From: Axinella damicornis | Lineage: Eukaryota; Porifera; Demospongiae; Axinellida; Axinellidae | Assembly (NCBI GenBank): GCA_963931865.1 | Contig: OZ007512.1 | Span: 13,534,762-13,598,761 of the forward strand | DNA: 64,000 nt | Direction: 5' to 3' | Shown: piece by piece, positions 17,128 through 30,622 of the stretch | Layout: each line of letters begins with the position of its first letter | Numbering within the stretch: position 1 is the first letter of the stretch | Notes under the pieces: generated by a model | The model's input: only the letters and a program-made list of their open reading frames with translations | The model's database searches: none | Told to the model about the DNA's origin: nothing | Translations under genes and position numbers: made by a program

Positions 17128-17968
17128 CCTCTGTACAAGAGTACAAGAAAGTTAACAGCAAGTGTACAGTTAATTTATTGCTAGAGATATTACCTGCAGC
17201 TACATACTCTGCCTGCAGGCTCACAGCAGTCTGGCAGTAGACTCAACCAGGTGTGACTGTGGCCTAGGTTAAGGTTACGGGGTAGTCGCCGTAGGCGTGT
17301 TAGATGGGTTACTTGAACATCATTTTTCTCGCAGATAGCAATCGATCCAGTACAACAAAAGTTACTCGTCATGAAGTATGGACCTCAGTCAACATACACA
17401 GCAAACATCTCCATTGTAGTTCTCACTGGAACTGCAGTGAGCTAGTTGATGTCTCGACTGACTATTAACCAAAAATCTCGAGTTCAAAGAGCGTGAGCAG
17501 CTTGGTTCTGGTGCTCGGAGATGCGCTATCAAAAGCTTTAGGGCATGACGGAAGCTTTTACGAATACGCTGAATGACCGTCCCAAAAACAGTAATTCAGT
17601 GCACAAAATGGTGGTATTAGCCGCTTTTCTCGAGCGAGACAGCTGATAACTTTGCTATGGACAACCCTATCCAAAAAAGCTTCCGTCATGCCCTCTATGC
17701 GTCCTTGATACGTACGTATTTTAACACAGTTTACCTGCTCCAGTTCCAGTCACACGATTTTATTTTTGGTTAGCGAATTCAGCACCAGAATCAAAGCAAT
17801 GCGGTCAAACGGCGCTGCGCTGCGCACAGACCTAGTTCGCGGGAAGTTCAACAGGAGACAGCTAGATTATCAGTGCACCTAGCAAACCACCTTTGGAAGA
17901 AAGTAAAAGCAGTAAGTGATTATAGTATAATGCACAGAGTGGATGTACATCAAAAACTATAAAATATA
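17128..17968. other. Intergenic with a small ~155-bp inverted-repeat element
   Basis: AGGGCATGACGGAAGCTTTT at 17540-17559 is inverted at 17675-17694 (AAAAGCTTCCGTCATGCCCT), enclosing about 115 bp. This is probably a small MITE. Nothing else in the stretch is recognised; open frames are short. Confidence 0.65.
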
Positions 17969-18021
17969 ATCTACCAGTCAGCACGGAATCCCCAGCTGTA
18001 ATAAGTATGTATGTAGGTATA
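17969..18021 (-). repeat. Single inverted minisatellite unit at the outer edge of the left arm
   Basis: CAGCACGGAATCCCCAGCTG followed by TAATAAGTATGTATGTAGGTA is one unit in the same orientation as the distant right arm. It abuts the oppositely oriented left array (ATTACAGCTGTGGTTCCGGG) head to head at about 18020. Confidence 0.8.
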
Positions 18022-18237
18022 TTACAGCTGTGGTTCCGGGATGGCCATATGCCTACATACATACATATTACTGCTGGGGTTCCGGGCTGGCTATATACCT
18101 ACTTACATAGCTACATATTACAGCTGGAGTTCCGGGCTGGCTATATACTTACAAACATACATATTACATCTGGGGTTCCGGGCTGGCTGTATACCTACAT
18201 ACATATGACAGCTGGAGTTCCGGGCTGGCCATATACC

Positions 18238-18268
<31 letters not shown>

Positions 18269-21200
18269 TACAGCTGGGGTTCCGGGCTGGCTATATACCT
18301 ACATACATACATATTACAGCTGGGGTTCCGGGCTGACAATATACCTACATACATACATATTACAGCTGGGGTTCCGGGCTGACTATAAACCTACATACAT
18401 ACATATTACAGCTGGGGTTCCGGGCTGGCTGTATACCTACATACATACATATTACAGTTGGAGTTCCGGGCTGGTTATATACCTACATACATACATAATT
18501 ACAGCAGGGTTCCGGAATGACTACATACATACATATTAAAGCTTGGGTTCCGGGCTGGCTATATACCTACGTACATACATATTACAGCTGGAGTTCCGGG
18601 CTGGCTATATACCTACATACATACATATTACAGCTGGAGTTCCAGGCTGGCTATATACCTACATACATACATATTACAGCTGGGTTTCCGGGCTGGCTAT
18701 ATACCTATATACATACATATTACAGCTGGGGTTCCTGGCTGACAATATACCTACATACATACATATTACAGCTGGGGTTCCGGGCTGACTAGAAACCTAC
18801 ATACATACATATTACAGCTGGGGTTCCGGGCTGGCTGTATACCTACATACATACATATTACAGTTGGAGTTCCGGGCTGGTTATATACCTACATACATAC
18901 ATAATTACAGCAGGGTTCCGGAATGACTACATACATACATATTAAAGCTTGGGTTCCGGGCTGGCTATATACCTACACACATACATATTACAGTTGGAGT
19001 TCCGGGCTGCCTATATACCTACTTACATACATATTACAGCTGGGGTTCTGGGCTGGCTATATAACTGCATACATGTCATATTAGAGCTGGAGTTCCGGGC
19101 TGGCTATATACCTACATACATACATATTACAGCTGGGGTTCCGGGCTGACTATATACCTGCATACATACATATTACAGCTGGGGTTCCGGGCTGGCAGTA
19201 TAGCTACACACATACATATTACAGTTGGAGTTCCGGGCAGGCTATATACCTACAAACATACATAATACAGCTGGGGTTCCGGGCTGGCTATATACCTGCA
19301 TACATACATATTACAGCTGGGGTTCCGGGCTGGCTATGTACCTACATACATACATATTACAGCTGGGGTTCCGGGATGGCTATATACCTACATACATACA
19401 TATTACAGCTGGGGTGCCGGGCTCTCTGTATACCTACATACATACATATTACAGCAGGGGTTCCGGGCTGGCTATATACCTACATACATACATATTACAG
19501 CTGGGGTTCCGGGCTGGCTACATACATACATATTACAGCTTGGGTTCCGGGCTGGCTATATACATACATACATACAAATTACAGCTGGAGTTCAGGGCTT
19601 GGCTATATACCTACTTACATACATATTACAGCTGGGGTTCCGGGCTGGCAATATTCCTACATACATACATATTACAGCTGGAGTTCCGGGCTGGCAATAT
19701 ACCTACATACATTCATATTACAACTGGGGTTCCAGGCTGACTGTAAACATACATACATACATATTACAGCTGGGGTTCCGGGCTGGCTGTATTCCTACAC
19801 ACATACATATTACAGTTGGAGTTCCGGGCGCGCTATACACCTGCATACATACATATTACAGCTGGGGTTCCGGGTTGGCTATATACCTACATACATACAT
19901 ACTACAGCTGGGGTTCCGGGCTCGTTATATACCTACATACATACATATTACGACCTGTGTTCCGGGCTGGCAATATACATACATACATACATATTACAAC
20001 TGGGGTTCCGGGCTCACATTACACCTACATACATACATATTACAGCTGGAGTTCCAGGCTGCCTATATACCTACATTCATACATATTACAGCTGGGGTTC
20101 CGGGCTGGTTATATACCTACATACATACATGTTACAGCTGGAGTTCCTGGCTTGCTATATACCTAAATACATACATATTACAGCTGGGGTTCCGGGCTGA
20201 CTATATACCTACATTCATCCATATTACAGCTGGGGTTCCGGGCTGGCTATATACCTACATACATACATATTACAGCTGGAGTTCCGGGTTGGTTATATAC
20301 CTACATACATACATATTACAGCTGGGGTTCCGGGCTGGCTGTATACCTACATACATACATATTACGGCTGGAGTTCCGGGCTGGCTATATACCTACATAC
20401 ATACATATTACAGCTGGGGTTCCGGGCTTGCTACATACATACATATTACAGCTTGGGTTCCGGGCTGGCTATATACCTACATACATACATATTACAGCTG
20501 GAGTTCCGGGCTTGGCTACATACCTACTTACATACATATTACAGCTGCGGTTCCGGGCTGGCAATATCCCTACATACATACATATTACATCTGGAGTTCC
20601 GGGCTGGCAATATACCTACATACATACATATTACAGCTGGGGTTCCGGGCTGGCTGTATTCCAACACACATACATATTACAGTTGGAGTTCCGGGCTGGC
20701 TATATACCTACATACATACATATTACAGCTGGAGTTCCAGGCTGCCTATATACCTATATACATACATATTACAGCTGGGGTTCCGGGTTGGCTATATACC
20801 TACATACATACATTCTACAGCTGGGGTTCAGGGCTCGTTATATACCTACATACATACATATTACAACCTGTGTTCCGGGCTGGCAATATACATACATACA
20901 TACATATTACAACTGGGGTTCCGGGCTAACTATACACCTACATACATACATATTACAGCTGGAGTTCCAGTCTGCCTATATACCTACATTCATACATATT
21001 ACAACTGGGGTTCCGGGCTGGTTATATACCTACATACATACATATTACAGCTGGGGTTCCGAGCTGGCTGTATACCTGCATACATACATATTACAGCCGG
21101 AGTTCAGGGCCGGCTATATGCCTACATACATACATATTACAGCTGGGGTTCCGGGCTGGTTGTATACTTACATACATACATACTACAGCTGGAGTTGCGG

Positions 21201-24200
21201 GCTGGCTATATACCTACATATATACATATTACAGCTGGGTTTCCAGGCTGACTATTTACCTACATACATGCATATTACAGCTGGAGTTCCTGGCTGGCGA
21301 TATACCTACTTATATAAACCTACATACATACATATTACAGCTGGAGTTCCAGGCTGACTATAAACCTACATACATACATATTACAGCTGGAGTTCCAGGC
21401 TGGCTATATAACTACATTCATACATATTACAGCTGGGGTTCCAGGCTGACTATAAACCTACATGCATACATATTACAGCTGGAGTTCCAGGTTGGCTATA
21501 TGCCTACATACATACATATTACAGCTGGGGTTCCGGGCTGGCTATATACCTAGATACATACATATTACAGCTGAAGTTCCAGGCTGCATGTATATCTACA
21601 TACATACATATTAAAGCTGGGGATCCGGGCTGGTTATATACCTACATACATACATATTACAGTTGGTGTTCCGGGCTGGCAATATACGTACATACATACA
21701 TGTTACTGCTGGGGTTCCGGGCTGACTATATACCTACTTACATACATATTACAGCTGGGGTTCCGGGCTGGCAATATCCCTACATACATACATATTACAG
21801 CTGGAGTTCCGGGCTGGCAATATACCTACATACATTCATATTACAACTGGGGTTCCAGGCTGACTGTAAACATACATACATATTACAGCTGGGGTTCCGG
21901 GCTGGCTGTATTCCTACACACATACATATTACAGTTGGAGTTCCGGGCTGGTTATATACCTACATACATACATGTTACAGCTGGAGTTCCGGGCTTGCTA
22001 TATACCTACATACATACATATTACAGCTGGGGTTCCGGGCTGACTATATACCTACATTCATCCATATTACAGCTGGGGTTTCAGGCTGGCTATATACCTA
22101 CATACATACATATTACAGCTGGAGTTCCGGGTTGGTTATATACCTACATACATACATATTACAGCTGGGGTTCCGGGCTTGCTACATACATACATATTAC
22201 AGCTTGGGTTCCGGGCTGGCTATATACCTACATACATACATATTACAGCTGGAGTTCCGGGCTTGGCTACATACCTACTTACATACATATTACATCTGGA
22301 GTTCGGGCTGGCAATATACCTACATACATACATATTACAGCTGGGGTTCCAGGCTGACTGCAAACCTACATACATACATATTACAGCTGGGGTTCCGGGC
22401 TTGCTGTATTCCAACACACATACATATTACAGTTGGAGTTCCGGGCTGGCATATACATACATATTACAGCTGGAGTTCCGGGCTGGGCTACATACCTACT
22501 TATATACATATTACAGCTGCGGTTCCGGGCTGGCAATATCCCTACATACATAAATATTACATCTGGAGTTCCGGGCTGGCAATATACCTACATACATACA
22601 TATTACAGCTGGGGTTCCAGGTTGGCTATATACCTACATACATACATTTTACAGCTGGGGTTCCGGGCTGGCTATATACCTAGATACATACATATTACAG
22701 TTGAAGTTCCAGGCTGCCTGTATACCTACATACATACATATTACAGCTGGGGATCCGGGCTGGTTATATACCTACATACATACATATTACAGCTGGTGTT
22801 CCGGGCTGGCAATATACGTACATACATACATGTTACTGCTGGGGTTCCGGGCTGACTATATACCTACATACATACTTACATATTACAGCTGGGGTTCCGG
22901 GCTGGCTATATACCTACATACATATTATAGCTGGGGTTCGGGGCTGGCTATATACCTACATACATACATATTACAGCTGGGGTTCCGGGTTGGCAATATA
23001 CCTACATACATACATATTACAGCTGAGGTTCCGGGCTGTCTATATACCTACATACATACATATTACAGCCGGGGTTCCGGGCTGGCTACATACCTACATA
23101 CATACATATTACAGTTGGGGTTCCGGGCTGGCTATATACCTACATACATACATATTACAGCTGGGGTTCCGGGCTGCCTATATACCTACATACATACATG
23201 TTACTGCTTGGGTTCTGGGCTGGCTGTATACCTACATACATACATATTACAGCTGGGGTTCCGGGCTGCCTATATACCTACATAGATACATATTACAGCT
23301 TGGGTTCTGGGCTGGCTATATACCTACATACATACATATTACAGCTGGAGTTCCAGGCTGCCTATATACCTACATTCATACATATTACAGCTGGGGTTCT
23401 GGGCTGGTTATATACCTACATACATACATGTTACAGCTGGAGTTCCGGGCTTGCTATATACCTACATACATACATATTACAGCTGGGGTTCCGGGCTGAC
23501 TATATACCTACATTCATCCATATTACAGCTGGTGTTCCGGGCTGGCTATAAACCTACATACATACATATTACAGCTGGAGTTCCGGGTTGGTTATATACC
23601 TACATACATACATATTACAGCTGGAGTTCCGGGCGGGCTATATACCTACATACATACATATTACAGCTGGGGTTCCGGGCTTGCTACATACATATTACAG
23701 CTTGGGTTCCGGGCTGGCTATATACCTACATACATACATATTACAGCTGGAGTTCCGGGCTTGGCTACATACCTACTTAAATACATATTACAGCTGCGGT
23801 TCCGGGCTGGCAATATCCCTACATACATACATATTACATCAGGAGTTCCGGGCTGGCAATATACCTACATACATACATATTACAGCTGGTGTTCCGGGCT
23901 GGCAATATACCTACATACATACATATTACAGCTGGGGTTCCAGGCTGACTGTAAACCTACATACATACATATTACAGCTGTGGTTCCGGGCTGGCTGTAT
24001 TCCAACACACATACATATTACAGTTGGAGTTCCGGGCTGGCTATATACCTACATACAAACATATTACAGCTGGAGTTCCAGGCTGCTTATATACCTACAT
24101 ACATACATATTACAGCTGAGGTTCCTGGTTGGCTATATACCTACATACATATATATTACAGCTGGAGTTCCGGACTGGCTATATACCTACTTATATACAT

Positions 24201-25712
24201 ATTACAGCTGGGGTTCCGGGCTGGCAAAATACTTACATACATACATATTACAGCTGGAGTTCCGGGCTGGCAATATACCTACATACATACATATTACAGC
24301 TAGGGTTCCAGGCTAACTATAAACCTACATACATACATATTACAGCTGGAGTTCCAGGCTGGCTATATAACTACATACATACATATTACAGTTGGGGTTC
24401 CGGGCTGGCTATATCCCTACATACATACATATTACAGCTGGGGTTCCGGGCTGGCTATATACCTACATACATATATTATACAGCTGGAGTTCCAGGCTGC
24501 CTATATACCTACATACATACATATTACAGCTGGGGATCCGGGCTGGTTGTACGTATACCTACATACATACATATTACAGCTGGGGTTCCGGGCTGGCTAT
24601 ATACCTACATACATACATATTACAGCTGCAGTTCCAGGCTGCCTATATACCTACATACATACATATTACAGCTGGGGATCCGGGCTGGTTATACGTATAC
24701 CTACATACATACATATTACAGCTGGTGTTCCGGGCTGGCAATATACCTACATACATACATATTACAGCTGGGGTTCCGGGCTGACTATATACCTACATAC
24801 ATACATATTACAGCCGGGGTTCCGGGCTGGCTACATACCTACATACATACATATTACAGTTGGGGTTCCGGGCTGGCTATATACCTACATACATACATAT
24901 TACAGCTGGGGTTCCGGGCTGCCTATATACCTACATACATACATATTACTGCTTGGGTTCTGGGCTGGCTGTATACCTACATACATATATATTAAAGCTG
25001 GGGTTCCGGGCTGCCTATATACCTACATACATACATATTACAGCTTGGGTTCTGGGCTGGCTATATACCTACATACATACATATTACAGCTGGAGTTCCA
25101 GTCTGCCTATATACCTACATTCATACATATTACAGCTGGGGTTCTGGGCTGGTTATATACCTACATACATACGTGTTACAGCTGGAGTTCCGGGCTTGCT
25201 ATATACCTACATACATACATATTACAGCTGGGGTTCCGGGCTGACTATATACCTACATTCATCCATATTACAGCTGGGGTTCCGGGCTGGCTATAAACCT
25301 ACATACATACATATTACAGCTGGAGTTCCGGGTTGGTTATATACCTACATACATACATATTACAGCTGGGGTTCCGGGCTGGCTGTATACCTACATACAT
25401 ACATATTACTGCTGGAGTTCCGGGCGGGCTATATACCTACATACATACATATTACAGCTGGGGTTCCGGGCTTGCTACATACATATTACAGCTTGGGTTC
25501 TGGGATGGCTATATACCTACATACATACATATTACAGCTGGAGTTCCGGGCTTGGCTACATATCAACTTAAATACATATTACAGCTGCGGTTCCGGGCTG
25601 GCAATATCCCTACATACATACATATTACATCCGGAGTTCCGGGCTGGCAATATACCTACATACATACATATTACAGCTGGTGTTCCGGGCTGGCAATATA
25701 CCTACATACATA
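18022..25712 (+). repeat. 46-bp minisatellite, left arm (~167 units)
   Basis: About 7.7 kb of a 46-bp unit whose plus-strand form contains CAGCTGGGGTTCCGGGCTGG followed by CTATATACC and (TACA)n. Units differ by point changes (CTGGAGTTCC, CAGGCTG, GGTTGG) and by small length changes in the TACA part. Longer repeats are visible: a GTTACAGCTGGAGTTCC...CATTCATCC block recurs near 20131, 21974, 23430 and 25175. Long plus-strand open frames here (up to 550 codons) come from the stop-free unit and are not treated as genes. Confidence 0.97.
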
Positions 25713-26104
25713 CGAGGGGCAACCGCACTCCTGGTACTGTTATTTTCCGTTCCGTTGGAACATGTCCGTCCGTTCCGCGCTCCGCGCCGCGTTCGGTGTT
25801 GCGCGATCCGTACTGTAAAGTCGTAGGTATAAACGCGGCGCGGAGCGCGGAACGGAGCGCGGAACTGACGCTCAGCGCCGCGTTTATACCTACGACTTTT
25901 ACATACCGAAACTCACCGTGCTGGCAAGGTTGTAAGTGCTGTTATAATTTCGTGTCTTCCTTTTGGTCGCCATTGCTTGCTTTCGACTGAGCGTGGTTGC
26001 CACGTGGCGTGTGCGTTAATTGGGAATAACTGCGATACTTAGCTTTCGCTACGGCGAGTCGCAGCCGGCGTTGCAACGGCTACCAGGAGTGCGGTTGCCC
26101 CTCG
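25713..26104. repeat. Left-end monomer of the core with GC-rich alternative hairpins
   Basis: This is the only monomer with a complete left terminal repeat. It contains CCGTTCCGCGCTCCGCGCCG (25770), its inverted copy at 25832-25855, and an arm GTCGTAGGTATAAACGCGGC (25820) inverted again at about 25876-25896. The middle arm can pair to either side. Confidence 0.82.
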
Positions 26105-28193
26105 TTACACTCCTGGTAGGGGAAAAATTGTGCCGCGTAAATAATCTAAATAATCTAAATAATCTAAATAATTAAATAATCAAACCTCACAGCACGCAGG
26201 AAAGGTCTACAGAGATTCTGACTACACCATCGTGATCGCTATCATGCAGTGACACAACCACACAATAATTGTGGCGAAACTCACCTTGGTGATGGAGATA
26301 CAAGCGCTTTTGTCGTGCCGCGGCCGCCATTGCTCGATCGTTCTCTTCGACGTTGGTTGCCAGTACAGTCATACGAAGGGCCCACAAAGATTCTGACCAC
26401 GCAGCCGTAATCGCTGTTGTTCACTGACGGTTACATACCGAAACTCACCGTGCTGGCAAGGTTGTAAGTGCTGTTATAATTTCGTGTCTTCCCTTTGGTC
26501 GCCATTGCTAGCGTTCGACTGAGCGTGGTTGCCACGTGGCATGTGCGTTAATTGAAACGAATTGCAATAATTAGCTGGCGCTACTGCGAGGCAACCGCGG
26601 AGTTGTAACGGCGCTACCAGGAGTGCGGTTGCCCCTCGTTACACTCCTGGTAGGGGAAAAATTGTGCCGCGTAATCTAACTAATCTAAATAATTAAATAA
26701 TCAAACCTCACAGCACGCAGGAAAGGTCTACAGAGATTCTGACTACACCGTCGTGATCGCTATCATGCAGTGACACGACCGTACAATAATTGTGCTGAAA
26801 CTCACCTTGGTGGTGGAGATACAAGCGCTTTTGTCGTGCCGTCGGCCGCCATTGCTCGATCGTTCTCTTCGACGTTGGCGGCCAGTACAGTCATACGAAG
26901 GGCCCACGAAGATTCTGACCACACAGCCGTAATCGCTGTTGTTTACTGACGCTTACATACCAAAACTCACCGTGCTGGCAAGGTTGTAAGTGCTGTTATA
27001 TTTCGTGTCTTCACTTTGGTCGCCATTGCTAGCGTTCGTGGTTGCCACGTGGCAATAGCTTGTGCGTTAATTGGAACTAACTGCGATAAGCGCTACGGCG
27101 AGTCGCAGCCGGCGTTGCAACGGCTACCAGGAGTGCGGTTGCCCCTCGTTACACTCCTGGTATAGGAAAAATTGTGCCGCGTAATTAATTAATTAATTAA
27201 TGTAAATAATCAAACCTCATAGCTCGCAGGAAAGGTCTACCGAGATTCTGACTACACCGTCGTGATCGCTATCATGCAGTTAGACAAACGTATAATAATT
27301 GTGCTGAAATTCACCTTGGTGGTGGAGATACAAGCGCTTTTGTCTCGCCGTGGACGCCATTGCTAGAGCGCTCTCTCCGACTTCCGGTGGCAGTACCGTT
27401 CTTAGGAAAGGCACACAAAGATTCTGACCACACGGCCGTGATCGCTGTCGTTAACTGACGGTTACATGCCAAAACTCACCGTGCTGGCTGAGTTGTGAGT
27501 GCTGTAATAATGTCTTGTCTTCCTTTTGGCCGCCATTGCTTGCGGCGACCGACTGAGCGTGGTTGCCACGTGGCATGTGCGTTAATTGGAACTAACTGCG
27601 ATACTATAGCTTGCGCTACGGCGAGTCGCAGCCGGCGTTGCAGCGGCCACCAGGAGTGCGGTTGCCCCTCGTTACACTCCTGGTAGGGGAAAAATTGTGC
27701 CGCGTAATCTAACTAATCTAACTAATCTAAATAATTAAATAATCAAACCTCACAGCACGCAGGAAAGGTCTACAGAGATTCTGACTACACCGTCGTGGTC
27801 GCTATCATGCAGTGACACGACCGTACAATAATTGTGCTGAAACTCACCTTGGTGGTGGAGATACAAGCGCTTTTGTCGTGCCGTCGGCCGCCATTGCTCG
27901 ATCGTTCTCTTCGACGTTGATGGCCAGTACAGTCATACGAAGGGCCCACGAAGATTCTGACCACACAGCCGTAATCGCTGTTGTTTACTGACGCTTATAT
28001 ACCAAAACTCACCGTGCTGGCAAGGTTGTAAGTGCTGTTATATTTCGTGTCTTCCCTTTGGTCGCCATTGCTAGCGTTCGTGGTTGCCACGTGGCAATAG
28101 CTTGTGCGTTAATTGGAACTAACTGCAATAAGCGCTACGGCGAGTCGCAGCCGGCGTTGCAACCGCGGCTACCAGGAGTGCGGTTGCCGCTCG
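26105..28193 (+). repeat. Four tandem long monomers (510-534 bp) of the core
   Basis: The monomers are 26105-26638, 26639-27148, 27149-27671 and 27672-28193. Each begins TTACACTCCTGGTA, then GGGAAAAATTGTGCCGCGTAA (first base G or A), and ends at the 24-bp terminal motif. Each holds two related halves about 177 bp apart, marked GATTCTGAC(T/C)ACAC and AAACTCACC, so the monomer looks like an old dimer. AATCTAAATAA runs near the start vary in copy number. Confidence 0.88.
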
Positions 28194-30622
28194 CTAATAA
28201 TGCAAATATAAACAAATAAAAAACCTCCCAGCCCGCAGGAAGGACCTACAAAGGTTCTGACTAAATCTTCATGATCACTATCGTGCAGTGACCCAACCGT
28301 ACAATTTTGTTGCTGAAATTCATCTTGCTAGTGGAGTTGTGAGTGCTTTTGTCTTCCCTTCAGCCGCCAATGCTCAAGCGCTCTCTTCAACTTTCATAGT
28401 TTCATTGCCACAAAGACTATGACCACCCAGCGAGTTGCAACCGGTTGCATCGCGGCTACCAGGAGTGCGGTTGCCCCTCGTTACACTCCTGGTATAGAGA
28501 AAATTGTGCCGCGTAAATAATCTAAATAAATAATCAAACCTCACAGCACGCAGGAAAGGTCTACAGAGATTCTGACTACACCATCGTGATCGCTATCATG
28601 CAGTGACACAACCACACAATAATTGTGGCGAAACTCACCTTGGTGATGGAGATACAAGCGCTTTTGACGTGCCGTCGGCCGCCATTGCTCGATCGTTCTC
28701 TTCGACGTTGGTTGCCAGTACAGTCATACGAAGGGCCCACAAAGATTCTGACCACACAGCCGTAATCGCTGTTGTTCACTGACGGTTACATACCGAAACT
28801 CACCGTGCTGGCAAGGTTGTAAGTGCTGTTATAATTTCGTGTCTTCCCTTTGGTCGCCATTGCCAGCGTTCGACTGAGCGTGGTTGCCACGTGGCATGTG
28901 CGTTAATTGGAACGAATTGCAATAATTAGCTTGCGCTACTGCGAGGCAACCGCGGAGTTGCAACGGCTACCAGGAGTGCGGTTGCCCCTCGCTAATAAAG
29001 CAAATATAAACAAATAAAAAACCTCCCAGCCCGCAGGAAGGACCTACAAAGGTTCTGACTAAATCTTCATGATCACTATCGTGCAGTGACCCAACCGTAC
29101 AATTTTGTTGCTGAAATTCATCTTGGTAGTGGAGTTGTGAGTGCTTTTGTCTTCCCTTCAGCCACCATTGCTCGAGCGCTCTCTTCAACCAGTTTCAAAG
29201 TTTCATTGCCACAAAGAGTATGACCACCCAGCGAGTTGCAACCGGTTGTATCGCGGCTACCAGGAGTGCGGTTGCCCCTCGTTACACTCCTGGTATAGGA
29301 AAAATTGTGCCGCGTAATATAACGTATTATAATATAATATAATGTAATCATTGAAACGTTTGACTATTTCGGAATGGCGTACAGAGATTCTGACTACACC
29401 GTCGTGATCGCTATGAGGCAGTGACACAAAATCAAAATAATTGTGCTGAAACTCACTTTGGTGGTAGAGATATGAACGCTTTTGTCTCGCCGTGGCCGCC
29501 ATTGCTCGAGCGCTCTCTCCGACTTCCGGTGGCAGTACCGTTCTTAGGAAAGGCACACGAAGATTCTGACCGCACAGCCGTGATCGCTGTCGTTCACTGA
29601 CGCTTACATGCCAATACTCACCGTGCTGGCTGAGTTGTGAGTGCTGTCTTGTCTCCCTTTTGGTCGCCATTGCTCGCGATCGACTGAGCCACGTGGCATG
29701 CGCGTTAATTGGAACGAATTGCAATAATTAGCTTCGCTACGGCGAGGCAACCGCGGCGTTGCAACGGCTACCAGGAGTGCGGTTGCCCCTCGTCAACAAA
29801 GCAGAAATAAACATATTAAATAATGTTTGAGTACTTAGGTTTGGCCTACAGAAATTCAGACTACACCACCGTGATCACTATCATGCACTGACCTGAATGT
29901 AAAAAGTTGGTGTTGAAACTCACCTTGGTGGTGGAGATATGAGCCTGGGGCGTTTTTAGGAAAGGCACACGAAGATTCAGACCACACGGCCATGATCGAT
30001 GTCGTTCACTGACGCCATAACTCACCGTGCTGCATGCTGGCAGTTGTGAGTTGCAATACCTAGCTTGCGCTACCAGCAAGTTGCAACCGGTTGCATCGGC
30101 TGCTACCAGGAGTGCGGTTGCCCCTCGTAATCTAAACTAATGTAAATAATGTAATAAACGTTTGACTACTTCCGAATGGCCTACAAAGATTCTGACTACA
30201 CCGTCGTGATCGCTATGATGCAGTGACACAAAATCAAAATAATTGTGCTGTAACTCACCTTGGTGGCCGAGATACAAGCGCTTTTGTCATACCGTCGGCC
30301 GCCATTGCTCGATTGCTCTCTTCGACGTTGGTTGCCAGTAGTGTCTTATGAAGGCCCCACAAAGATTCTGACCATACAGCCGTGATCGCTATCGTTGACT
30401 GACGCTTACATGCCAACTCACCGTGCTGGCGAAGTTGTTAGCACTGTAATAAGCTCTTGTCTTACTTTTGGACGCCATTGCTGACTCGACATATCGATCG
30501 ACGACTGAGCATGGTCCTCATGTGACATGTGCGTTAATTGGAATTAGCTGCAATACCGTTTTGCGCGTCCAGCAAGTTGCAACCGTTTCCAACGCGGCTA
30601 CCAGGAGTGCGGTTGCCCCTCG
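28194..30622 (+). repeat. Three short-plus-long monomer pairs of the core
   Basis: Short monomers 28194-28480 (287 bp), 28992-29281 (290 bp) and 29793-30127 (335 bp) alternate with long ones 28481-28991, 29282-29792 and 30128-30622. The first two short monomers start CTAATAA(T/A)GCAAATATAAAC, the third TCAACAAAGCAGAAATAAAC, and they keep only part of the two-half structure. The ~800-bp pair is a higher-order unit. Confidence 0.85.

Larger units (their letters stand above)
25713..30622. mobile_element. 4.9-kb core element with inverted 24-bp ends and tandem internal monomers
   Basis: The left end (25713-25736) begins CGAGGGGCAACCGCACTCCT and the right end (30599-30622) finishes with its reverse complement. 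The same right-end sequence recurs at 26081, 26615, 27125, ~27648, 28170, 28457, 28968, 29258, 29769 and 30104, dividing the core into monomers. I see no open frame resembling a transposase or reverse transcriptase. The core lies exactly where the flanking minisatellite changes orientation. It is probably a composite of non-autonomous inverted-repeat (Foldback-like) units amplified in tandem; its class is inferred from structure only. Confidence 0.85.

Noticed and set aside
19599..21251. 550-codon plus-strand open frame and many similar frames over 18-25.7 kb
   Set aside because: It is a direct translation of the 46-bp minisatellite, which has no stops in three frames. Start and end depend on random unit mutations, and the frame carries no domain.
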